From: Phycisphaeraceae bacterium
GTDB lineage: Bacteria > Planctomycetota > Phycisphaerae > Phycisphaerales > UBA1924
Reading direction: 5' to 3'
Length of the DNA stretch: 64,000 nucleotides
Assembly (NCBI GenBank): GCA_019636695.1
Contig: JAHBXD010000002.1
Coordinates: 620,001 to 684,000, forward strand
Shown here: positions 53,785-62,574 of the stretch, piece by piece
Numbering within the stretch: position 1 is the first letter of the stretch
Layout of the letters: every line of letters starts with the position of its first letter
Position numbers and translations under genes: made by a program
Notes under the pieces: model-generated
What the model was told of the DNA's origin: nothing
Database searches by the model: none
What the model saw: the letters and a program-made list of their open reading frames with translations, nothing else

Positions 53785-54663
53785 ATGTTTCGGCTCTTGA
53801 CGACGATTGCCCTTGGGTGGCTGGTTGCCGCTGCCCCAGCTCATCAGCCGACGGGGAATGCGCCGCCCGGATCGAGCAACCCAGCCGGTGGAAACCCGGG
53901 GCACGTAACACCCCGTACCGGTCGACCCGGTGATCCTCAACCCGAGGTTGCGCCGCCCGCGCCGCCGCCGCCACCTGCGGCGGTTCCGGTGCCGGATGGC
54001 CCGGTCGTGCGTCGGGTTGAACTTGAGGGGGGTTTGATTCTCGAAGACCTTGTGATCGGCGAGGGGTATGAGGTCAAGTCCGGCGGGGCGGTCGTTGCGC
54101 ACTATCACGGTACGCGGAAGGCGGATGGATTTGTCTTCGATTCGTCGTTCGACCGCGGGCAAACGGCGGCGTTTCCGCTGTCGGGTGTGATTGCGGGCTG
54201 GCAAAAGGGTGTGCCCGGGATGAAAATCGGCGGTGTACGGCGATTGATTATTCCTGCGGCGATGGGGTATGGCGCGCGAGGCGCCGGGGCGAACATACCG
54301 CCGAATACGGACCTTGTGTTCGTCATCAAACTGGTGGATGCGATCAAGATTGAGGACGTTGAAGTCGGAACGGGCGAAGAAGCCACGGCCAACTGCGTGC
54401 CCGTAACCACATACACCATCAAGGACACTGAAGGGAAAGTGCTTGAGGCCGTTGAGGGCACGCCGTATGTCTGGTTGCCGGGTGAGTATCAAGGGATTCA
54501 ATTCGGAGTGCCTGGCATGAAGGTGGGCGGCACGCGCCGGATCGTGGTTCCCGCACAGTTCAACGTTTGGGCGCAGCCATTGGCCGAGGGGCACGTGCAG
54601 AATGTGCCCGTGACGCTGGAAGTGAAGCTGGTAGCGGTGCGGAACCTGCCCCAGGGCCGATGA
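53785..54663 (+). CDS. Exported FKBP-type peptidyl-prolyl isomerase, two FKBP domains
   Basis: The 292-residue protein has a signal peptide (about 1-19), a Pro/Gly-rich linker (about 20-70), a complete FKBP domain (VVAHYHGT, FDSSFDRG, GVIAGWQKGVPGMKIGGVRRL, GYGARGAGANIPPNTDLVFVIKL) and a second, degenerate FKBP half (YTIKDTEGKVLEAV, FGVPGMKVGGTRRIVVPAQF) lacking the GWxxG and final GYG parts. It would help fold proteins in the periplasm. ATG 53785 has AAAGGA upstream. It leads a run of rightward genes for exported hydrolases. Confidence 0.93.
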   Translation: MFRLLTTIALGWLVAAAPAHQPTGNAPPGSSNPAGGNPGHVTPRTGRPGDPQPEVAPPAPPPPPAAVPVPDGPVVRRVELEGGLILEDLVIGEGYEVKSGGAVVAHYHGTRKADGFVFDSSFDRGQTAAFPLSGVIAGWQKGVPGMKIGGVRRLIIPAAMGYGARGAGANIPPNTDLVFVIKLVDAIKIEDVEVGTGEEATANCVPVTTYTIKDTEGKVLEAVEGTPYVWLPGEYQGIQFGVPGMKVGGTRRIVVPAQFNVWAQPLAEGHVQNVPVTLEVKLVAVRNLPQGR

Positions 54664-54746
54664 GGGCGGACATCGCGTGCAATGTGAAGTGCCGACCGCC
54701 CCCGAGGCGCCTGGGAGACCTGCGCCTTTCGTCGTGAGCTTTGCGG

Positions 54747-54752
54747 TAGACT
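54747..54752 (+). promoter_or_regulatory. -10 box for a leaderless AP-superfamily mRNA
   Basis: TAGACT lies 6 nt before the ATG at 54759; no Shine-Dalgarno is present. Confidence 0.5.
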
Positions 54753-54758
54753 GCGCGA

Positions 54759-56237
54759 ATGCTGATCGGCGCACAGATCGTGGCTGGGTTTGCGGTGTGG
54801 GGCATGCTTGCGGGGGCGGCGCCGCCGACGCCCAAGGTGTTGATTCTGGGTGTGGACGGCATGCGGGCCGACGCGATGTTGCGGGCGCAGACACCTTCTA
54901 TTGATCGCCTGATGGCCGAGGGGTGTTACACGTGGTCAGCGCAGACCAGCGACGTGACGGTGAGCGGCCCGGGGTGGTCGAGTTTTCTGTGCGGCGTATG
55001 GCGCGACAAGCACGGCGTTCGCGACAATACGTTTCGCGGTGCTGACTATGAAGCATATCCTCACTTTTTCGTGCGGCTGAGAGAGATCGCACCAAGACTT
55101 AGCACAGCGCATTTGTGCGACTGGCTTCCGATCGACCAGTTCATTCTCGGTAACTTCGAACCTGACCATCGATTCGCCGTTGATTATGAGGATGATGGTG
55201 ACGCCAAGACGGTCGATGCGGCGATCGCCATGTTTACGAACCACCGACCCGATGTCACTTTCATCTATTTCGCGGACGTGGACACCGCCGGACACACGCA
55301 CGGATTTCACCCGTTTGTGGCGGAGTATCTGGCTGAGATCGAGGAAGTGGACGGCCAGATCGGCCTGATTCTCGACGCGGTGTTCTCGCACCCTGAGGCC
55401 GCACACGAGGATTGGCTGATCATTCTGAGCACTGATCACAGTGGAACGCTGGACGGAGCGCACGGGCGGAATGAACCGGCACATCGAGAGATGCCGATGA
55501 TCGTGAGCGGGGCACGATCGGCCCGCGGCATGCTTCACGACACGGCGAACCAGGTGGATATTCCGGCGACTGCACTGGCGTTTCTCGGTCTTACTCCTCT
55601 GCCCGAATGGAACTGGGACGGGCGGCCCGTGGGGCTGCGGACCGTCACACCGCTCGGAGAGAACATCGTCTTCAACGGCGATGCGGAATATACGCTCGGA
55701 TATCCTGACGCCAAGAGCAACGCGGGAATTGCCGGCTGGAATGACATTGGACCGATGACCGTGGTGCGTTACGGCGCTTCGGAGGGGTTCCCTTCCGCCG
55801 CGGCGGGCGCGCGCATCGGCGGAGGGCGCAATTTTTTCTGCGGTGGGTCCGGGCCTGATCGCATCAGTCGCATGGAACAATCGATCGGAATCGCGGACCT
55901 CACAGCGCGGATCGACGCGGGAGATATTTGGTTTGAACTGGGGGCGCATCTGGGCGGGTATGCCAGCCAGCGTGATTGCGCGACGGTGATCTGCGAGTTC
56001 ATCGATGCCTACGGCGGCGTTCGGGGTCGAGCACAGGTCGGACCGGTCATGGCGGCCGACCGCGCTCGTGAACTCGGGAGCAAAGGGCTAGACCTGACGG
56101 GCCTGGTGCGCAGGGATGTACGGGGGGCTGTGCCATCCGGAACACGGCGCGTGCGCTTGACCCTGGTGGCCGAGGCCGGGAGCGGCGACAACGACGGATA
56201 TGCCGACAACATCACGCTTGTGCTGCACGCTCGATGA
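54759..56237 (+). CDS. Secreted alkaline phosphatase superfamily protein with C-terminal beta domain
   Basis: A signal peptide (about 1-21) precedes an AP-superfamily domain: VLILGVDGMRAD (metal Asp), SDVTVSGPGWSSFLCGVWRDKHGV (nucleophile segment), FADVDTAGHTHGF (Asp and His), LSTDHSGT and EPAHREMPMIVSG. It resembles nucleotide pyrophosphatase/phosphodiesterases. The last 190 residues (from about NIVFNGDAEYTLGYPD) are a beta-rich domain like carbohydrate-binding or DUF642 modules, with a DGYADNITLVL ending. The stop overlaps the next start (ATGA). It is 492 residues; the substrate is unknown. Confidence 0.88.
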   Translation: MLIGAQIVAGFAVWGMLAGAAPPTPKVLILGVDGMRADAMLRAQTPSIDRLMAEGCYTWSAQTSDVTVSGPGWSSFLCGVWRDKHGVRDNTFRGADYEAYPHFFVRLREIAPRLSTAHLCDWLPIDQFILGNFEPDHRFAVDYEDDGDAKTVDAAIAMFTNHRPDVTFIYFADVDTAGHTHGFHPFVAEYLAEIEEVDGQIGLILDAVFSHPEAAHEDWLIILSTDHSGTLDGAHGRNEPAHREMPMIVSGARSARGMLHDTANQVDIPATALAFLGLTPLPEWNWDGRPVGLRTVTPLGENIVFNGDAEYTLGYPDAKSNAGIAGWNDIGPMTVVRYGASEGFPSAAAGARIGGGRNFFCGGSGPDRISRMEQSIGIADLTARIDAGDIWFELGAHLGGYASQRDCATVICEFIDAYGGVRGRAQVGPVMAADRARELGSKGLDLTGLVRRDVRGAVPSGTRRVRLTLVAEAGSGDNDGYADNITLVLHAR

Positions 56238-56542
56238 GCGATTCGACGAGATTGACGCTTCGATACGCGCGAACAGCCTGGTTGGTGTCAACAATATCGG
56301 CCATGCAGGCACGCAATGGCTTGGTGCAGTTTGTCTTCATTGTGCTCATGAGTATCGTGATGTCGGCCGTGATGTCCGGTGCGATGACATGGGTGAACTT
56401 CGGGTTGAGCGAACTTTTCTGGCCGAAGTTTCTGAAGGGGTTTCTCGTGGGGCTGATTGTCTCGACACCGACGGGGCTTGTCATCGCTTCGCCGCTGCGA
56501 CGGCTCGCTGAGAACCTGGTGGTTCGCCGCAAGGAGGGCTAG
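56234..56542 (+). CDS. Small DUF2798-like membrane protein
   Basis: The 102-residue product has two TM helices: FVFIVLMSIVMSAVMSGAM at about residues 33-51 and FLVGLIVSTPTGLVIASP. This matches DUF2798 ('FvfallmS.iMSfimS......gl...w....l.aw..a.P.a....P'). Start ATG 56234 overlaps the previous stop in an ATGA; ATG 56303 would match the usual family length better but has no ribosome-binding site. Function unknown. Confidence 0.75.
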   Translation: MSDSTRLTLRYARTAWLVSTISAMQARNGLVQFVFIVLMSIVMSAVMSGAMTWVNFGLSELFWPKFLKGFLVGLIVSTPTGLVIASPLRRLAENLVVRRKEG

Positions 56543-56545
56543 ATC

Positions 56546-57652
56546 ATGCTTCGTATCGTGCTGCTCGCGGTGCTGGTGACGAATTCAATGGTGTGGGCGT
56601 ACGCGCGGCCTCCTGCGGAACGACTGGAGCGTCTTGCTCGAGGGGTGAACCTGTCGCACTGGTTCTGGATTCCGCATGATGATTCCGACCGCGGGCGAGA
56701 ACGATTCATCAACGATGAGGACGTCAAGGCGCTCAAGGCTGCAGGGTTTACGCACGTGCGATTGCCCATCGAACCCGGGTGGCTGTGGGATGCCCGGGCC
56801 AGCGTGCTTCTGCCGGAGCGGCTGGCTGCGCTTCGTCGAGGCTTGGCGTTGCTGCTGGCAGAAGAGATGGCGATTGTCGTCGATGTTCACCCCGCTCGCA
56901 CTGCATGGCTGGAACGACTGGACGCGGAGGCGATGGTTCATTTCGAGCGGTTTTGGCATGCCTTGGCCGAGGCGCTTGTCGAGACCGACCCGGAGTGGGT
57001 GTATCTCGAACTGATGAATGAACCCCATGACCTGCCAGACGCCGCAACATGGAATGTCTATCAAAAGCGTCTGCATGCGGTGGTGCGCACGGCGGCTCCG
57101 AGGCACACGATCATCTGCACAGGAGATCAATGGGGCAGTATCGCCGGGCTTGAGCGGTGCGAGCCGGTCGCCGATTCAAATGTCGTGTATTCGTTCCATT
57201 TCTACGAACCGCACAATTTCACGCATCAGGGCGCCACGTGGGGGTTTGATGCGTGGCGTGATATGGGTGGTGTGCCTTGGCCCGCCACCCCAGACGATCT
57301 TCGGGAGGTTAGCGCGGGGTTTGCCTCGCTCCGCTCACGAGATGCGTTGCAATGGTCGGCGACGCGCGATGCCTGGACGCCGCAAGCCGTGATTGACAGG
57401 ATCGAGCTTGCCGCGGCATGGGGACGGAGGCACGATGCGGCGGTGTATTGCGGCGAGTTCGGAGTGTATCGGCTCAAGGCGCCTTTGGAGGCGCGCGAGC
57501 GATGGCTGGGTGAAGTGGTCGCCGCGCTGGAGGCGCGGGAGATCGGCTGGGCGATGTGGGATTATGCCGGGGGATTCTCGCTCGTGCACGGCGGCCCGGG
57601 AGCAAGGAGGCTGGATGACCGAACGCTGCGAGCACTGAGAAGAATGCCGTAG
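56546..57652 (+). CDS. Secreted glycoside hydrolase family 5-like enzyme
   Basis: The 368-residue protein has a signal peptide (about 1-20). The (beta/alpha)8 barrel begins ARGVNLSHWFW; the acid/base Glu is in YLELMNEPHD (about residue 159), and the nucleophile in VYCGEFGVYR (about 304). VVYSFHFYEPHNFTHQG and WAMWDYAGGFSL are also typical of GH5. The enzyme would act on beta-linked glucan or mannan; the exact linkage is not decided. ATG 56546 follows AAGGAGG by about 8 nt and starts only 3 nt after the DUF2798 stop. Confidence 0.93.
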   Translation: MLRIVLLAVLVTNSMVWAYARPPAERLERLARGVNLSHWFWIPHDDSDRGRERFINDEDVKALKAAGFTHVRLPIEPGWLWDARASVLLPERLAALRRGLALLLAEEMAIVVDVHPARTAWLERLDAEAMVHFERFWHALAEALVETDPEWVYLELMNEPHDLPDAATWNVYQKRLHAVVRTAAPRHTIICTGDQWGSIAGLERCEPVADSNVVYSFHFYEPHNFTHQGATWGFDAWRDMGGVPWPATPDDLREVSAGFASLRSRDALQWSATRDAWTPQAVIDRIELAAAWGRRHDAAVYCGEFGVYRLKAPLEARERWLGEVVAALEAREIGWAMWDYAGGFSLVHGGPGARRLDDRTLRALRRMP

Positions 57653-57748
57653 CGTGTGAGACACGAACGCCGCAGGCACGTTAGGCTGCGCCATGGACCG
57701 GGTGCGTTGTGTGCTCGCGAGCGGATCAGGCGTCAACAAAGTGGAGCG

Positions 57749-59326
57749 ATGATGCGCATTCAACAGTTGGATTTCGGTGTTTTGCGCGCGATGCGGCAGC
57801 TGACAGTTTGCGGGGTCATCGCTACGGCGACGGCACTGACAGCGGCTCAGCTCACCGCGCTTGAATCCGCACCCGCAAACGGGACATTTCGGGTTACGCT
57901 TGACCCGTTGGTCCAAGCTGAGGCGTATTCGGGGCGAATCTATCTCGCGCTCGCGCCGGCGGAGGGTGATCCTCCCGGTCGCGGCCAGACGCCTCGTGAG
58001 CGAATGAACAGTTGGTTCGGCGGGCCGCAGATTCTGTCGATGGACATTGAGACCGCACTGCCCGGCGCTCCATTCGCGTTCGGTACAGACGTACAGGGGT
58101 ATCCTCGGCCGTATGCCGAGATCGAACCTGGAGCATATTGGGTGCAGGCGGTAGCGAAACGCAACATCGATTCACCGAATGCCGGGGAAGGCGCCGGAGA
58201 TCTGTACAGCGACGTTCTGCGGGTTGAATTTGCTCCAGGCTCGGATGGTGTTGTCGACCTGATGCTCTCGAACCAGGTTGTCGAAGAGCCTTTTCCTGAA
58301 ACAGAGGCCGTTCGCCTTGTCGAGATGGTCAGCCCGAGTCTGTCGGCTTTTTACGGCCGCGAGATCGTGATGCGGGCGGCCGTGGTGCTGCCTGAGGGGT
58401 GGCAGGATGACCCTGCGGCGAATCACCCGACGCTGTATTTCATCACGGGATTCGGTGGAAACCATCACCATGCGCTGGGACTTCGGCGGATGTTCCGCGG
58501 GCCGGTCGGCGACCGATTGCTGCTGGTGGTTCCTGACCCGACGACGCCGCTCGGCCACAGTGTGTTCGCCGATTCGGCGAACACGGGACCGCGCGGGCAC
58601 GCGTTGGTACACGAATTGATCCCGGAGATCGAGGCTCGCTTTCACGGTGCGCGATCGGGGGAGCGCCGATTTGTGACCGGCATTTCATCGGGTGGGTGGT
58701 CGAGCTTGTGGCTGCAGATCACGTATCCGGACTCCTTCGCGGCATGCTGGAGCCACTGTCCTGATCCGGTGGCTTTTGAGGATTTTCAACAGATTAATTT
58801 GTATAAGCCCGGGAGCAACATGTATTACGATGAGCTCGGCGGTGAACGGCCGCTGGCCCGGCGTGGAAGGCAGGTCATCGCACTGTATAAGGATTTTGTG
58901 CAGCGGGAAGAAGTGCTCGGTCCGGGTGGGCAGATTCATGCGTTTGAAGCGGTGTTTTCGCCCCGGGGCGCCGACGGTCGGCCGGTGCGCATTTTCGACC
59001 GGCGGACCGGGGCCGTGGATCTCGAGAAAGTGCGGCCTTGGGAGGCGTACGACATTCGGCGGATCTTGGAGAGAAACTGGGTGGTTCTCGGCCCGAAACT
59101 GTCAGGCAAACTGCATATCTATGCCGGGGAGCTGGACTCTTTCTATCTCGAAGGCGCGGTCGTGCTGCTGGGTGAAACGCTGCGCGAACTGGGCAGCGAC
59201 GCGGAGGTGACGGTCGTGCCCGGGATGGGACACACGAATTATCGCCTTGGCGTGCGATCGATGCTAGACGAGATCGGCCGCCGCATCGGGCCGCCCCCGA
59301 CCGACAGCGACCCCGGCGTGAGATGA
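57749..59326 (+). CDS. Secreted alpha/beta-hydrolase esterase (esterase D-like)
   Basis: The 525-residue protein has an N-terminal signal region (a hydrophobic stretch after MRQLTVCG, about residues 15-30), a beta-rich domain (about 35-210), then an esterase: TLYFITGFGGNHHHALG (oxyanion region), GISSGGWSSLW with nucleophile Ser at about 314, GELDSFYL (Asp) and VVPGMGHTNYRLG (His). This resembles feruloyl or acetyl-xylan esterases, which fits the GH5 enzyme next to it. ATG 57749 has GGAG just upstream; ATG 57752 and 57791 are alternatives. It is last in a run of rightward genes and converges on ftsK. Confidence 0.88.
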   Translation: MMRIQQLDFGVLRAMRQLTVCGVIATATALTAAQLTALESAPANGTFRVTLDPLVQAEAYSGRIYLALAPAEGDPPGRGQTPRERMNSWFGGPQILSMDIETALPGAPFAFGTDVQGYPRPYAEIEPGAYWVQAVAKRNIDSPNAGEGAGDLYSDVLRVEFAPGSDGVVDLMLSNQVVEEPFPETEAVRLVEMVSPSLSAFYGREIVMRAAVVLPEGWQDDPAANHPTLYFITGFGGNHHHALGLRRMFRGPVGDRLLLVVPDPTTPLGHSVFADSANTGPRGHALVHELIPEIEARFHGARSGERRFVTGISSGGWSSLWLQITYPDSFAACWSHCPDPVAFEDFQQINLYKPGSNMYYDELGGERPLARRGRQVIALYKDFVQREEVLGPGGQIHAFEAVFSPRGADGRPVRIFDRRTGAVDLEKVRPWEAYDIRRILERNWVVLGPKLSGKLHIYAGELDSFYLEGAVVLLGETLRELGSDAEVTVVPGMGHTNYRLGVRSMLDEIGRRIGPPPTDSDPGVR

Positions 59327-59354
59327 ACCCGATCTCGGTTCGCCGTCGTGTGTT

Positions 59355-62312
59355 TCAGCCGTTCATCGACAAGCGCCCTTTGGCGCGATCGTCATCGTCC
59401 GCGAGATCGTCAGATTCATCGTCGTCATCTTCCTCGTACTCGTCATCCTCATAATCTTCGTCTTCTTCATACTCGTCATCATCCTCGATGTCGTCGTCTT
59501 CTTCAAATTCTTCGTCTTCCGTATCGTCATCGAGTGCTTCTTCATCATCGGCATCCGCATCGAGGACTTCGGCCGCTACTGATTCGTCATGCTCGATTGC
59601 GTCGTCGTCACTTTCTTCTTCAACTTCGTTGCATTGATCTTCGGTTTCCATGCCAAGCTTAACGGGCTTGGGTTCGACGCCGAAAAGATCCTGCTGCGTT
59701 CCCGGAGCCGGTGCCGATTCGGCCGCGATACGCTTCATCGCCTCCCACTCTTCAACCGTGATGATGACATCGCGAGCGACGGAGCCTTTATGGTCACTGA
59801 TGATTCCGGCGATGCCCATCAGGTCGATGAGTCGGCTAGCTCGTGTATACCCGATGGCCAGACGTCGTTGCAGCAGGCTGACGCTTCCGCGCTTGGTCTC
59901 GAGCACGATTTCAACCGCACGATCGAACAGCGGATCTTCCTGCGCCGCCGCAAGACTGGCGGATGAGTTGTTCTCGGTTTCGATGAGGCGTTGCTCGTCT
60001 GAGTCGGATCCGGAACGGAGTTGAATGAGCTGGCGTTCGAACGTGGGCGTGGCGACATCTCGCATGAATCGCGCAACGCGGCGGATTTCCTTGTCATCGA
60101 CCAATGTGCCCTGCGCGCGGCTGAGCTTACTCGATCGCGGAGATAGAAAGAGCATGTCGCCCTGGCCGAGCAGCAGTTCGCCGCCTTTCTGGTCGAGCAC
60201 GATGCGCGAATCCATGCCGCTGGCAACCTTGAACGTGATGCGGCAGGGCATGTTGCTCTTAATCAACCCGGTGACAACATTGGCCTGGGGACGCTGCGTC
60301 GCCAGAATGAGGTGAATGCCCACTGCTCGGGCCTTTTGAGCGATGCGGATGATTGAACCTTCGACCTCTTTATTGGTCATCATCAGGTCGGCAAGTTCGT
60401 CGATGATGAAAACCATATAGGGCAGGCGGCGAGGAATTCTTGCTTCTTCTTCCGGCGTCTGCGGACGCAGAGATGCCTTCAGATCTTCCCATGACATTGA
60501 GTTGTACCCGGCGATGTCACGGCAGCCGGCCTCGGCGAGCAGTTCATACCGCTCATCCATCTTCTTGCATGCCCACTCGAGGATAGCGGCGGCCTTGCTC
60601 ATTTCCGTCACGACCGGGCACATGAGGTGTGGGATGTCCTTAAACTGGGACATCTCGACCATCTTCGGATCGACCAGCACGAGCTTGAGTTCGTTCGGCT
60701 TCTTGGTATACAAGAAGCTCATGATGATGGTGTTCATGCACACGCTTTTGCCGCTGCCTGTCGTGCCGGCGATGAGCATGTGAGGCATTTCGGTCAGGTC
60801 GGCGATCAGCGGGTCGCCGCTGGCGTCCTTCCCGAGGAACATGGGCAGTTTCATCTGCGCGAACCGGTCTCGGTTGCTCATCAGTTCCTTCAGCCGCACC
60901 TTCTCTTTCGTGAGATTGGGCACCTCGATGCCTACGGTGTCGCGGCCGGCCTGATTCGCCACGATTCGGATATTGACGCTCTTGAGCGCCCTGGCGATAT
61001 CGCTGCTGACGGTCTGCAACTGGCTGACGCGCGTGCCCGGTGCGAGCTTGACGTGAAACAGCGTGATGACCGGGCCGCTCTCAATTCCCAGCACCTCGCC
61101 CTTGATGCGATACTCGTGCAGTGCAGCTTCGAGTGCGCTGGCCTGTTCGCGCACGCTGGCTTCCAATCGCTCGTTGAAGTTCGCCTCCGGATCCTCCAAG
61201 AGATCCATCCCAGGGAATCGGTACCCCTCCAGTTCGCCGACGTTCTGCAGGTCGCGAAGGTCGGCGTCGGTGGCGCTTTGCTTGCTCGCATGCGCAAATC
61301 GCACGGGCAGTCGGGCGATCTTTTCTCGCAGCGCGGCCTCGTCGTAGACCTGCGGTGCTCCCGGCAGGTCATCGTCATCTTCCTCCGTCGTGACATCTAT
61401 CGCTTCGTCCGCCGATTCGTCTTCCGACAATGCCGCCGCCGCCAGCCCCAACTCGTCCTCAATTTCATCGACCTGCACCTCGGGCTTGACCCCGCGCGCC
61501 TTGGGAAGCACGCGAACCCCCTCGTCTGCATCAGATGTCGCCGCCGCGGTCCGCCCCCGCCGCGAGGGACGCGCCTGCTCGGGCTGGTCGTCGAGATCAT
61601 CGATACGGATCGCAACCGGTCCGCGTCGTTTCCAGATGCGAGCGAGCCTGGCCGAAAAGCCTCCCGCGGCACGAACACGTGTTCCCGCGCTTCCCGCCAT
61701 CGTGCCTGCTCGTCGAACAACCGGGAGCATTCGAACCGCCAAGCTTCGCGGGATAGAAATGAGCAAGCGATCGATGGCAACCACGGCACCCACCGCGAGC
61801 ATCAGCAACAGCCAGACGGTTGAGCCAAGCACATTGAAGCGAGCGACCAGCTCTCGCCCGACCACGTCGCCCATCAAGCCCCCAGCCAAACCACCCAGCG
61901 GTGACCACCCGGCCATCAACACCGCGTTCAGCCCGGCAAGGGCGATCGTCATCGTCAGCAGCCCGGTGATCCGTAGGAACGGATGCGACACCCTCGCCCC
62001 ACCGATCGAAAGGAGCAGGGGTATCCCTAGGCCAGCGACCAGGATGACCGAAGGCCACCCGAATGTCTTGAATGTCGCATAGGCGATCGCGGCACCAGCC
62101 CTGCCGCACGGGTTCTGCGGCGGGTCGTTGGTCGGCCAGACGACGTGGCTGGGAGCATCGGCGGGGTTGAACCCGACAATGCTGACCAGAACAAATGCCC
62201 ATGCGGCAAGCAGCACGATCCAACCGGCCTGAACCAACGGCGGGCGCGACGCAGATGGCGTCGCGGCGTCCTTACCCCTGGCTTTGGCCGAATCCTTTCG
62301 GCGCGCAGTCAT
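59355..62312 (-). CDS. ftsK: FtsK/SpoIIIE DNA translocase with acidic C-terminal tail
   Basis: The 985-residue protein has four or five TM helices at the N-terminus (about 28-185), an Arg/Pro-rich linker, then the alpha/beta motor: Walker A GTTGSGKS at about residue 516, a LVLVDPKMVEMSQ strand with KDIPHLMCPV, FIIDELADLMM (Walker B) and LATQRPQANVVTGLIK. The gamma winged helix is at about 830-875 (SLLQRRLAIGYTRASRLIDLM). Beyond it runs a tail of about 100 residues dominated by Asp/Glu blocks, which most FtsK proteins lack. ATG 62312 has GATAAT 6 nt upstream, with a GGGAGG-complement rather than a ribosome-binding site. It moves DNA during chromosome segregation. Confidence 0.96.
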   Translation of the reverse strand: MTARRKDSAKARGKDAATPSASRPPLVQAGWIVLLAAWAFVLVSIVGFNPADAPSHVVWPTNDPPQNPCGRAGAAIAYATFKTFGWPSVILVAGLGIPLLLSIGGARVSHPFLRITGLLTMTIALAGLNAVLMAGWSPLGGLAGGLMGDVVGRELVARFNVLGSTVWLLLMLAVGAVVAIDRLLISIPRSLAVRMLPVVRRAGTMAGSAGTRVRAAGGFSARLARIWKRRGPVAIRIDDLDDQPEQARPSRRGRTAAATSDADEGVRVLPKARGVKPEVQVDEIEDELGLAAAALSEDESADEAIDVTTEEDDDDLPGAPQVYDEAALREKIARLPVRFAHASKQSATDADLRDLQNVGELEGYRFPGMDLLEDPEANFNERLEASVREQASALEAALHEYRIKGEVLGIESGPVITLFHVKLAPGTRVSQLQTVSSDIARALKSVNIRIVANQAGRDTVGIEVPNLTKEKVRLKELMSNRDRFAQMKLPMFLGKDASGDPLIADLTEMPHMLIAGTTGSGKSVCMNTIIMSFLYTKKPNELKLVLVDPKMVEMSQFKDIPHLMCPVVTEMSKAAAILEWACKKMDERYELLAEAGCRDIAGYNSMSWEDLKASLRPQTPEEEARIPRRLPYMVFIIDELADLMMTNKEVEGSIIRIAQKARAVGIHLILATQRPQANVVTGLIKSNMPCRITFKVASGMDSRIVLDQKGGELLLGQGDMLFLSPRSSKLSRAQGTLVDDKEIRRVARFMRDVATPTFERQLIQLRSGSDSDEQRLIETENNSSASLAAAQEDPLFDRAVEIVLETKRGSVSLLQRRLAIGYTRASRLIDLMGIAGIISDHKGSVARDVIITVEEWEAMKRIAAESAPAPGTQQDLFGVEPKPVKLGMETEDQCNEVEEESDDDAIEHDESVAAEVLDADADDEEALDDDTEDEEFEEDDDIEDDDEYEEDEDYEDDEYEEDDDDESDDLADDDDRAKGRLSMNG

Positions 62313-62318
62313 GGGAGG

Positions 62319-62324
62319 ATTATC
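62319..62324 (-). promoter_or_regulatory. -10 box for a leaderless ftsK mRNA
   Basis: GATAAT on the minus strand lies 6 nt before the ftsK ATG. Confidence 0.45.
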
Positions 62325-62364
62325 GGCGCTTCGATGCTCGGGGCGTCATCGGTCGCGCCTTTCG

Positions 62365-62538
62365 TCAGTGTGTTCGGCATGTAGAAGGGGCCCAAGTGGG
62401 GCACCGAGCCGCGACCGCCCACCACGGGTCACGATCCTCATCGAAGATGACCAGAAGCTCGTAGACGCCGGCGCCCGAACCTGGCCTGTCTCCCGGACCC
62501 CAGACGTACTCAAAGCAGAAGTGCTCAGTCTCTCCAAC
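62365..62538 (-). pseudogene. Possible gene remnant upstream of ftsK
   Basis: A 57-codon frame runs between stop codons at 62539-62541 and 62365-62367 without ATG/GTG start. Its translation is protein-like: HFCFEYVWGPGDRPGSG, VYELLVIFDEDRDPWW and AVAARCP. It could be the tail of a decayed accessory gene next to the toxin locus. Evidence is weak. Confidence 0.25.
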
Positions 62539-62574
62539 TCAGGCGCATGCTACGCTGATGGCGCTTTGCGACAC

